A DNA stretch of 12,125 bases from Actinomycetota bacterium (GTDB lineage Bacteria > Actinomycetota > Acidimicrobiia > Spongiisociales > UBA11373). A program made the translations under genes and the position numbers. Below the pieces are notes generated by a model. That model saw nothing but the letters and a program-made list of their open reading frames with translations. It ran no database searches and was not told the DNA's origin. Where the stretch lies: contig JAUYIV010000277.1 of the NCBI GenBank assembly GCA_030688105.1, positions 1-12,125 on the forward strand, written 5' to 3'. Numbering within the stretch: the stretch's first letter is position 1; every line of letters starts with the position of its first letter. Shown here in pieces: positions 5,776 through 12,125 of the stretch.

Positions 5776-6879
5776 ATGCAGCTCGTCTGGCTCGAGATGA
5801 GAGATTTCCGTTCGTATGGCTCGCTCTCGTTTCGGCCCGACCCAGGTGTCAACGTCTTGGTGGGCCCCAATGGCGCGGGCAAGACTTCGGTGCTCGAGGC
5901 CATCGGGTATCTCGCCACACTTTCGTCGTTTCGGCGGTCTCCGGAGGGGGCCTTGGTGAGGGAGGGAGCGGAGACGGCGATAGTGCGCGGCGAGTTCTTC
6001 ACGGGCGCGGGGGGCGCGATCATCGAGGTCGAGACCCCGCCGACGGGACGGCGACGGGTGTTGCTCAACGGGAAGCGGGCCCAGAGCAGGGCAGATGTCG
6101 CTGGAGTCGTCGCGGTGGTGGCGTTCCTTCCAGACGACCTCGACCTGGTAAAGAGAGGCCCGGCATATCGTCGCGAGTACCTCGATGACGTGGCCGCACA
6201 GGCCTGGCCAGCGGTGAGCACCGAGCAGGCCGAGTACGAGCGGGCTCTTCGCCAGCGCAATGCCCTCTTGCGCAAGGATGGTCGCCGAACCGACGAGACC
6301 ACTCTCGATGTGTGGGACGACCGCGTCAGCCGACTCGGTGCGAAGGTCCTGGAGCGGCGCCTATCCGTTCTGGATCTGCTCGAACCGGAGGTGTCCAGCC
6401 TCTACACGGAGTTGGGGGAGGGGAGCGAGCGGCTCTCATGGCGTTACTCGGCGGCCGGAATCGGGTTCCTCTCGGGTGGAACCGGCGGGGCCGAGCTCGT
6501 CGAGCCACTCCGACGTGCTCTCTCCGATGCGCGACAGGAGGACCTCGAGCGTCGCACGACGACGGTGGGCCCTCACCGCGACGAGCTGGCGATCTCCATC
6601 GACCGGCGAGATGCTCGGACTCGGGCGAGCCAGGGGGAGCAGCGGTCGATCGCTCTCGGGATGCGGATTGCCGCCTTCCGGGTCCTGTTCGATCGGCGTG
6701 GATCGGCGCCGGTGCTTTTGCTCGATGACGTCTTCTCTGAGCTCGACGCCGCCCGAAGCCGGCGCCTGGTGGGCCACCTGCCCGATGCCCAGGTGTTCGT
6801 GACATCGGCGCGCTCGGAGGAGGTGCCGCTGGTCGGGGCGCGCTGGCGGGTGGATGATGGGGAGGTCGCGGCGGCATGA
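5776..6879 (+). CDS. recF: DNA replication/repair protein RecF
   Basis: RecF is an SMC-like ATPase that, with RecO and RecR, helps load RecA at single-strand gaps. This 367-residue protein has Walker A GPNGAGKT (30-37), the region FLPDDLDLVKRGPAYRREYLD (117-137) typical of RecF, VGPHRDE (264-270), the ABC-type signature SQGEQRS (285-291) and Walker B with D-loop VLLLDDVFSELD (313-324). It starts at ATG 5776, 12 bp after dnaN, with no strong Shine-Dalgarno, which suggests coupling to dnaN. Its stop overlaps the next gene's start as ATGA. Confidence 0.97.
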   Translation: MQLVWLEMRDFRSYGSLSFRPDPGVNVLVGPNGAGKTSVLEAIGYLATLSSFRRSPEGALVREGAETAIVRGEFFTGAGGAIIEVETPPTGRRRVLLNGKRAQSRADVAGVVAVVAFLPDDLDLVKRGPAYRREYLDDVAAQAWPAVSTEQAEYERALRQRNALLRKDGRRTDETTLDVWDDRVSRLGAKVLERRLSVLDLLEPEVSSLYTELGEGSERLSWRYSAAGIGFLSGGTGGAELVEPLRRALSDARQEDLERRTTTVGPHRDELAISIDRRDARTRASQGEQRSIALGMRIAAFRVLFDRRGSAPVLLLDDVFSELDAARSRRLVGHLPDAQVFVTSARSEEVPLVGARWRVDDGEVAAA

Positions 6880-7196
6880 GTGAAGATCCCGACGGGCTCC
6901 GCAAGATCGGGATGGGAATCGAGAAGATGCTCCGGGACCTGGGCATGCCCGAGATGTTCGAGGTCGCCACACTGGTCGAAGACTGGCCCGCAATCGCCGG
7001 CGAGCCATTTGCTTCGATGTCCACACCGGCCGCATTCGGGGACGGCGTATTGACCCTGGTGGCCGCCGACGGGGTCGCCGCGTCTCTCCTGAAGTACCGC
7101 ATCGGAGACCTCATCGGGCGCCTGGGAGAGCGTTTCGGCGAGGGCGTCGTCACCTCGGTCCGGATCCGGGTTGGAGGAGTCAAAAAGCGGTTCTGA
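6876..7196 (+). CDS. DUF721 protein, probable DciA-like helicase loader
   Basis: This 106-residue protein has the DUF721 pattern: VEDWPAIAG around W37, a short hydrophobic strand (GVLTLVAADGVAASLL, 57-72), then helix and strand ending VTSVRIRVG. DUF721 includes DciA, the ancestral factor that loads the replicative helicase DnaB in bacteria without DnaC or DnaI. In actinobacteria a DUF721 gene commonly sits between recF and gyrB. It overlaps recF by 4 bp (ATGA). It is shorter than many actinobacterial homologues because it has little N-terminal extension. Family membership is fairly sure; the helicase-loader role here is inferred from the family and the location. Confidence 0.85.
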   Translation: MSEDPDGLRKIGMGIEKMLRDLGMPEMFEVATLVEDWPAIAGEPFASMSTPAAFGDGVLTLVAADGVAASLLKYRIGDLIGRLGERFGEGVVTSVRIRVGGVKKRF

Positions 7197-7244
7197 CCAG
7201 GGGTTTTGTGATTTCGAGGATCTCGGATTGCCAGTGGCTCCGGC

Positions 7245-7250
7245 TATACT
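7245..7250 (+). promoter_or_regulatory. Candidate -10 element of a gyrB promoter
   Basis: TATACT lies in the 165-bp gap before gyrB and is the same hexamer as in the candidate dnaA promoter. No good -35 hexamer is found at 16-18 bp upstream (TTGCCA at 7228-7233 is too near, TTGTGA at 7206-7211 too far), so support is limited to the -10. Initiation near 7257 would give a leader of about 105 nt. Confidence 0.35.
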
Positions 7251-7361
7251 TACATCATTGTCAGCGGTGCCCCGAAGCATCCCCCTGCGCATCGCATGCC
7301 GTGGCAAGCGCAGCGCGAGACGGGGCGCGGGCCGGTGATGGTGAACAAACGAAGGAGACCT

Positions 7362-9278
7362 GTGGCAGGCAAGAGCGCGTCGTCTTACAAGGCCAAGGAC
7401 ATCACGGTTCTCGAGGGTCTCGAGGCCGTTCGGAAGCGCCCCGCCATGTACATCGGCTCCACCGGGCCGAGGGGTCTCCACCACCTGATCTGGGAGGTCG
7501 TCGACAACGCGGTCGACGAGGCGATGGCGGGCTACTGCACCCGCATCGACGTGACGCTCCATGCCGACGGCGCGGTGACGGTCAAGGACAATGGGCGCGG
7601 CATCCCGGTCGACAGGCACGAGAAGACCAAGCTCCCGGCCCTCACCACCGTCCTCACCACGCTGCACTCCGGAGGAAAGTTCGAGCAGGGGGCGTACACC
7701 GTGTCGGGCGGTCTCCACGGCGTCGGCGTGTCCGTGGTGAACGCCCTCTCGGCGTTCCTCGATGCCGAGGTGGTGCGCGACGGATTCACGTGGAGCCAGC
7801 AGTTCGAGCTGGGCAAGCCGACGGGGGCCCTCAAGAAGGGAAGGGCGGCAAAGCGGTCGGGCACGCTCATCCGGTTTCTGCCTTCCGCCGAGATCTTCAA
7901 GGAGACCACCGAATACGACTACGAGATCGTGGCGGCCCGCCTTCGCGAGATGGCCTTTCTGAACAAGGGACTCGAGATCCGGCTGACAGACGAGCGCACC
8001 GATCCCAAGACGACGGACACGTTCAGGTACACCGGTGGGCTGGTCGACTTCGTCACGCACCTCAATGCCAAGCGCGAGCCCCTGCACCCCCACGTCATCT
8101 CGTTCGAGGACGCCGCGGATGACGCCGAGATCGACCTCGCCATGCAATGGACCGACGGTTACACCGAGAACGTCCTCACGTTCGCCAACAACATCAACAC
8201 CCACGAGGGCGGCACCCACGAAGAGGGGTTCCGCAAGGCCCTGACCAGGGCGATCAACGACTTTGCTCGTGACCGGGGGCTGCTCAAGGAGAAGGACGAG
8301 AACCTCATCGGCGAGGACATCCGCGAGGGTCTCACTGCGATCGTCTCGGTGAAGGTGCGCCAACCCCAGTTCGAGGGCCAGACGAAGACCAAGCTGGGCA
8401 ACACCGAGGTTCGGTCGTTTGTCGAAGTGGCTATGAACAAACTGCTCCCCGAGTGGCTGGGCCGCTACCCGGGGGAGGCCCGCCAGATCGTCGATAAATG
8501 CGTCACGGCTTCACGGGCTCGTCTGGCGGCTCGTGCCGCCCGCGACCTGACCCGGCGGAAGAGCCTCCTCGAATCGTCGGGATTGCCGGGCAAGCTCTCC
8601 GATTGCTCATCGCGCGAGCCGGCGAACAGCGAGCTATTCATCGTCGAGGGGGACTCGGCCGGCGGGTCGGCGAAGCAGGCGCGCAACAGCGAGTTCCAGG
8701 CGATCCTCCCCATCCGGGGAAAGATCATCAATGTCGAGAAGGCTCGTCTCACCAAGGTGCTGCAGAACAACGAGATCCAGGCCCTGATCACCGCGATCGG
8801 GACCGGGATCGGTGAGGACTTCGACCTCGAGAAGGCGCGCTATCACCGGATCGTCATCCTCACCGACGCCGATGTCGACGGGGCACACATCCGGACGCTG
8901 TTGCTCACCTTCTTCTTCCGCCACATGCAGAATCTGATCGAAGCCGGGTTCGTGTACATCGCCCAGCCTCCGCTGTATCAGGTCAAGGTGGGCAAGGACG
9001 AGGTCTACGCCTATTCCGACGCGGAACTCGACGAGGTCAAGAAGCAGCTCAACGGCCGCAAGCCATCGATCCAGCGTTACAAGGGCCTCGGAGAGATGAA
9101 CGCCGGTCAGTTGTGGGACACCACGATGGACCCCGACCAGAGGGTCCTCCTCAAGGTCGACCTGGAGAACGAGATCCTCGCCGACGACATCTTCCAGACC
9201 CTGATGGGCGACGACGTAGAGGCACGCCGCAACTTCATCCAGCGGAACGCCAAGGACGTCCGTTTCCTGGACTTCTAG
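7362..9278 (+). CDS. gyrB: DNA gyrase subunit B
   Basis: GyrB carries the ATPase and part of the cleavage core of DNA gyrase, which introduces negative supercoils. With this start it has 638 residues. The GHKL ATPase shows EVVDNAVDEA (45-54), DNGRGIP (76-82), LHSGGKF (101-107) and SGGLHGVGVSVVNALS (115-130). The Toprim domain has ELFIVEGDSAGGSAKQ (424-439), PIRGKIINVEKAR (450-462) and the metal-binding DADVDGAH (502-509). QRYKGLGEMN is at 571-580 and the tail ends IQRNAKDVRFLDF. GTG at 7362 is chosen because AAGGAG (7352-7357) lies 4 nt upstream and the protein starts near the family's conserved region. In-frame starts upstream (ATG 7296 and others) would add up to 22 residues without conservation. 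No large GyrB insertion is seen. Confidence 0.97.
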   Translation: MAGKSASSYKAKDITVLEGLEAVRKRPAMYIGSTGPRGLHHLIWEVVDNAVDEAMAGYCTRIDVTLHADGAVTVKDNGRGIPVDRHEKTKLPALTTVLTTLHSGGKFEQGAYTVSGGLHGVGVSVVNALSAFLDAEVVRDGFTWSQQFELGKPTGALKKGRAAKRSGTLIRFLPSAEIFKETTEYDYEIVAARLREMAFLNKGLEIRLTDERTDPKTTDTFRYTGGLVDFVTHLNAKREPLHPHVISFEDAADDAEIDLAMQWTDGYTENVLTFANNINTHEGGTHEEGFRKALTRAINDFARDRGLLKEKDENLIGEDIREGLTAIVSVKVRQPQFEGQTKTKLGNTEVRSFVEVAMNKLLPEWLGRYPGEARQIVDKCVTASRARLAARAARDLTRRKSLLESSGLPGKLSDCSSREPANSELFIVEGDSAGGSAKQARNSEFQAILPIRGKIINVEKARLTKVLQNNEIQALITAIGTGIGEDFDLEKARYHRIVILTDADVDGAHIRTLLLTFFFRHMQNLIEAGFVYIAQPPLYQVKVGKDEVYAYSDAELDEVKKQLNGRKPSIQRYKGLGEMNAGQLWDTTMDPDQRVLLKVDLENEILADDIFQTLMGDDVEARRNFIQRNAKDVRFLDF

Positions 9279-9287
9279 GAGCGAATC

Positions 9288-11726
9288 GTGACCGACGACA
9301 GGGATTCGGCCCGGGTGGAGCTGATCGACATCGAGCAGGAGGTGAAGGCCTCCTTCCTCGAGTATGCCATGTCGGTGATCGTGGCCCGGGCCCTCCCCGA
9401 CGTGCGCGACGGCCTCAAGCCGGTCCACCGCCGGATCCTCTTCTCGATGTACGACTCGGGAAGCCGCCCCAACCAGCCTTTCCGGAAGAGCGCTCGCGTC
9501 GTCGGTGACGTGATGGGTTGGTTCCATCCCCATTCCGGGGAGGCCATCTACGATGCCATGGTTCGCCTTGGGCAGGACTTCGCCAGCCGCTATCCGCTCA
9601 TCGAGCCTCAGGGGAACTTCGGCACGGTGGACGACCCGCCCGCAGCCATGCGGTACACCGAATCCAGGCTCGATGCCCTGGCGATGCACATGCTCGACGG
9701 GATCGACGAGGACACCGTCGACTTCGAGGACAACTACTCGGGGGAGAGGCAGGAGCCGACGGTTCTACCCGCCCGGTTCCCCAACCTCCTCGCCAACGGG
9801 TCGACCGGAATCGCCGTCGGGATGGCGACGAACATCCCACCGCACAATCTCGGCGAGCTCATCGATGCGGCGACCCACCTCATCGACAATCCCGATGCGA
9901 CTGCCGAGGATCTCCTCGAGTTCGTCAAGGGCCCCGACTTCCCCACCGGGGCGTTCATCGTGGGCCAGCGAGGGGCCCGCGAGGCCCTCCTGACGGGGCG
10001 GGGCTCGGTGAAGATGCGTGCCGTGGCCGAGGTCGAGGAGATCCGAAAGGGTCGCACCGCGATCGTCGTCACCGAGATCCCCTACCAGGTCTCCCGCGAC
10101 CGGATCATGGAAAAGATCGCCGACATCGTTCGCGACAAGAAGGTCACGGGCATCGCCGACCTGCGCGACGAGAGCGATCGCAACGGGACCCGCCTGGTCA
10201 TCGAGCTGAAGCGCGACGCCATCCCCCAGGTCGTCCTCAATCAGCTGTACAAGAACACACAGCTGCAGGAGAACTTCGGGGTGAACATGGTCGCCCTGGT
10301 CGACGGTGTGCCCCGCACCCTGAACGTCGCCGAGATGCTCGGGTACTACATCGATCACCAGATGGATGTCATCGAGCGGCGGACCCGGTTCCGGCTCGGT
10401 CGGGCCGAGGCCCGTGCCCACATCGTCGAAGGCCTCCTCATCGCTCTCGACAACATCGACGCGGTCGTCGCCATCATCCGGGCGTCCGAGGACACCGACA
10501 CCGCCCGCGCCAATCTCATGGAGTCTTTCTCACTGAGCGAGATCCAGGCGACGCACATCCTCGACATGCCGCTACGGCGCCTGACCGCGCTCGAGACCGG
10601 CAAGCTGCGCGAGGAGTACGAGGAGCTGAAGAAGCTCATCAAGTACCTCAATGGGCTCCTCAAGAGCCCGGCGAAGCGGCGAGCGCTGATCGCCACCGAG
10701 TTGAAGGAGATAAGGGAGAAGTTCGCCGACCCCCGTCGCAGCAACTTCATCCCGGACGACGGAGACATGACGCTCGAGGATCTCATCGCCGACGAGGAGG
10801 TAGTGGTCACGGTCACGGCAAACGGCTACCTCAAGGCCGTCAACGCCTCGTCGTACAAGCGGCAGGGGAGAGGCGGCCGCGGGGTGAAGGCCGAGAATCT
10901 GCGCGAGGACGACGTGATCCACCACGTGGTGCACACGACGGCGCACGCCTATCTGCTCTTCTTCACGAACAGGGGCAGGGTGTACCGGATCAAGGCCCAC
11001 GAGATTCCCCGCAAGGAGCGGACCGCCAAGGGAGTCCTGGCCCAGTCGGTACTTCCCCTGGGGCCCGACGAGGTCATCGAGGCCGTGGTCGACACCCGCG
11101 ACTACGAGACCGCCCGGTATCTCGTGATCGCCACCAAGCTCGGTCAGATCAAGAAGACCAAGTTCGCCGACTACGACAGCCGGAACAGCACCCTGATCGC
11201 CATCAAGCTCGACGAGGGCGACGAGGTGGTTGCGGTGAGGACGACGTCGGCCAAGAACGACATCCTGCTGTTCACCACGCAGGGCCAGGGGATCCGCTTC
11301 AAGGAGAGCGACATTCGGGCGATGGGCCGCGACACGATGGGGGTCCGCGGCATCCGCCTCCGCGCCGCCGATTTCGTCGTTTCGGCGGCCAGTGATCAGG
11401 AGGGCGACGAGGTGCTCCTCCTCACCACCGCCGGCTATGGCAAGCGGATCAAGATGTCCGAGTTCCCCCGTCAGAAGCGGGGCGGTCTCGGGGTCAAGGC
11501 GATCAAGCTCACCAGGCCGCGGGGCACCCTGGTCGCGGCGCGAACCATTGCACCGGGGTCCGAGATCTTCGTGATTTCTTCGGACGGGGTGGTGATCCGC
11601 ACCGCCACCGACAAGATCAGCCGGCAGAAGCGTGATGCCACCGGTGTCAAGGTGATGTCGGTGGCGGCCGGCAGCACGGTAACCGCGTTCGCCCAGGTGC
11701 CGCCTGAGGAAGCGGCGGAGGAATAG
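9288..11726 (+). CDS. gyrA: DNA gyrase subunit A
   Basis: GyrA cleaves and rejoins DNA and wraps it through a C-terminal beta-pinwheel. This 812-residue protein has the catalytic tyrosine Y123 in AAMRYTESRLDA, the conserved QEPTVLPARFPNLLANG (155-171), a coiled-coil region (about 370-490) and a pinwheel from about 503 with repeated TxxGxxxR-type blades. The GyrA box reads QGRGGRG (526-532) rather than QRRGGKG. The quinolone-determining segment at 80-89 reads HPHSGEAIYD, where the family usually has HPHGDxAxYD; the length is unchanged. The form DPPAAMRYTE is actinobacterial. GTG at 9288 follows an AGGAG Shine-Dalgarno that overlaps the gyrB stop, and the genes are 9 bp apart. The glycine/box pattern and pairing with gyrB favour GyrA over ParC. 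Confidence 0.97.
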   Translation: MTDDRDSARVELIDIEQEVKASFLEYAMSVIVARALPDVRDGLKPVHRRILFSMYDSGSRPNQPFRKSARVVGDVMGWFHPHSGEAIYDAMVRLGQDFASRYPLIEPQGNFGTVDDPPAAMRYTESRLDALAMHMLDGIDEDTVDFEDNYSGERQEPTVLPARFPNLLANGSTGIAVGMATNIPPHNLGELIDAATHLIDNPDATAEDLLEFVKGPDFPTGAFIVGQRGAREALLTGRGSVKMRAVAEVEEIRKGRTAIVVTEIPYQVSRDRIMEKIADIVRDKKVTGIADLRDESDRNGTRLVIELKRDAIPQVVLNQLYKNTQLQENFGVNMVALVDGVPRTLNVAEMLGYYIDHQMDVIERRTRFRLGRAEARAHIVEGLLIALDNIDAVVAIIRASEDTDTARANLMESFSLSEIQATHILDMPLRRLTALETGKLREEYEELKKLIKYLNGLLKSPAKRRALIATELKEIREKFADPRRSNFIPDDGDMTLEDLIADEEVVVTVTANGYLKAVNASSYKRQGRGGRGVKAENLREDDVIHHVVHTTAHAYLLFFTNRGRVYRIKAHEIPRKERTAKGVLAQSVLPLGPDEVIEAVVDTRDYETARYLVIATKLGQIKKTKFADYDSRNSTLIAIKLDEGDEVVAVRTTSAKNDILLFTTQGQGIRFKESDIRAMGRDTMGVRGIRLRAADFVVSAASDQEGDEVLLLTTAGYGKRIKMSEFPRQKRGGLGVKAIKLTRPRGTLVAARTIAPGSEIFVISSDGVVIRTATDKISRQKRDATGVKVMSVAAGSTVTAFAQVPPEEAAEE

Positions 11727-11731
11727 AACGA

Positions 11732-11763
11732 CCGCCACCCGCCACCCGCCACCCGCCACCCGC
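11732..11763. repeat. Heptamer tandem repeat (CCGCCAC)n
   Basis: Four exact tandem copies of CCGCCAC and a partial fifth start 5 bp after the gyrA stop codon. The array fills the first part of the gyrA to DUF3566 gap. It does not encode part of gyrA. Together with 11794-11817 and 1-25, it shows that 7-bp units recur in intergenic spacers of this chromosome. Confidence 0.9.
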
Positions 11764-11793
11764 AAGAGCTCGTATCGGCGTCGACCGCGATCT

Positions 11794-11817
11794 GGCTGGA
11801 GGCTGGTGGCTGGCTGA
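11794..11817. repeat. Degenerate heptamer repeat (GGCTGGN)n
   Basis: GGCTGGA, GGCTGGT and GGCTGGC are three consecutive 7-mers differing only in the last base, followed by TGA. The junction TGGCTGAT also occurs in the reverse complement of the array at 1-25. It lies 30 bp after the CCGCCAC array in the same spacer. Function unknown. Confidence 0.75.
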
Positions 11818-11833
11818 TACCCCCCAAACCACC

Positions 11834-11859
11834 GACCCGCCGGTAACGTAACCCGGGTC
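11834..11859. repeat. Imperfect inverted repeat before DUF3566 gene
   Basis: GACCCG (11834-11839) and CGGGTC (11854-11859) are exact inverted arms around a 14-nt spacer that contains the near-palindrome GGTAACGTAACC. It ends 6 bp before the Shine-Dalgarno of the next gene. An operator or leader hairpin is possible; a terminator is unlikely because no T-run follows. Confidence 0.35.
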
Positions 11860-11875
11860 CGTCTCAGGAGCCCCA

Positions 11876-12125
11876 ATGGCCGTCCAGCGCGTACGGCGAG
11901 TCATCCGGAAGATCGATCCGTGGACCGTCCTCAAGGTCACGCTGGTGTTCAACGCCATCATGGCGCTGGTCTTCGTGCTCGGGACGGTGGTCTTCTGGTC
12001 GATCTTCGTGAACGCCGGTATTCCCGAGAAGATCAACGACCTGGCACTCCTCATCGGGATCGAGAACGGCATCAACCTCGAGGGAGCGGTGTACTTCCGG
12101 ATCGTGCTGCTGCTGTCGGTGATCG
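11876..12125 (+). CDS. DUF3566-family membrane protein (partial)
   Basis: The first 83 residues are visible before the window ends. After a short basic N-terminus, RKIDPWTVLKVTLVFN (11-26) matches the DPWSVxK-type entry of the DUF3566 family. It is followed by a strong transmembrane segment (about 23-46), a polar stretch with IPEKINDL and IENGINLEG, and the start of a second hydrophobic segment (VYFRIVLLLSVI). DUF3566 genes commonly follow gyrA in actinobacteria, and their function is unknown. An AGGAG Shine-Dalgarno (11866-11870) lies 5 nt before the ATG. A 149-bp repeat-bearing spacer separates it from gyrA, so it may have its own promoter, though none is clear. The downstream part lies outside the window. 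Confidence 0.85.
   Translation, partial: MAVQRVRRVIRKIDPWTVLKVTLVFNAIMALVFVLGTVVFWSIFVNAGIPEKINDLALLIGIENGINLEGAVYFRIVLLLSVI

Noticed and set aside
7783..7796. parS-like GATTCACGTGGAGC inside gyrB
   Set aside because: It matches only 11 of 14 positions and the bases are explained by conserved coding sequence (GFTWSQ).
6573..8363. 596-codon minus-strand frame opposite recF, the DUF721 gene and gyrB
   Set aside because: It spans three real genes and the intergenic gap antisense. Its length reflects few stops in GC-rich complement, and no family is recognisable.
10920..10931. 12-bp palindrome CACCACGTGGTG in gyrA
   Set aside because: It lies within codons of the pinwheel domain, is GC-rich and has no regulatory context.
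9288..11726. ParC rather than GyrA
   Set aside because: The gene directly follows gyrB at the origin, has a full beta-pinwheel with a GyrA-box-like QGRGGRG, and has actinobacterial GyrA features.

Overview
This window is the replication-origin neighbourhood of a GC-rich bacterial chromosome, most likely an actinobacterium outside the well-studied genera and possibly in or near the Acidimicrobiia. The evidence is the gene order rpmH-rnpA-yidD-yidC-jag facing away from dnaA-dnaN-recF-DUF721-gyrB-gyrA, the DUF3566-type membrane protein right after gyrA (an actinobacterial arrangement), the actinobacterial form of the GyrA active-site segment (DPPAAMRYTE), and the frequent GTG starts. The exact lineage is an inference.

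Layout. Positions 1-119 hold no gene but contain a heptamer tandem repeat, a near-consensus parS site and a 16-bp perfect palindrome. From 120 to 2681 the minus strand carries a tightly packed RNA/membrane-biogenesis operon, read from right to left: rpmH (L34), rnpA (RNase P protein), yidD, yidC and jag/khpB. The last junctions are TGATG or zero-gap couplings with Shine-Dalgarno sequences inside the preceding gene. From 2682 to 3133 there is a 452-bp gene-free stretch with candidate divergent promoters and a cluster of DnaA boxes; this is the best oriC candidate. The plus strand then carries dnaA, a 191-bp gap with more DnaA boxes, dnaN, recF, a DUF721 (DciA-like) gene overlapping recF by 4 bp, a 165-bp gap with a putative promoter, gyrB and gyrA. 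A second heptamer-repeat spacer (11727-11875) precedes the start of a DUF3566-family membrane protein that runs off the window.

The genes act together: DnaA opens the origin, the DciA-like protein is a candidate helicase loader, the beta clamp and RecF serve replication and gap repair, gyrase relieves supercoiling, and parS would bind ParB to segregate the origin. The opposite operon makes L34 and RNase P protein and then the YidD/YidC membrane insertion machinery and its partner KhpB.

Most of the window is conserved housekeeping sequence. The most unusual points are: (1) rnpA has no ATG, GTG or TTG start between rpmH and its conserved domain, and its reading frame stays open through all of rpmH, which recalls the nested rpmH/rnpA of Thermus; (2) the GyrA quinolone-determining region reads HPHSGEAIYD rather than HPHGDxAxYD; (3) related heptamer repeats lie in opposite orientation at the two ends of the window; and (4) a palindromic pair of DnaA boxes lies in the predicted dnaA leader.
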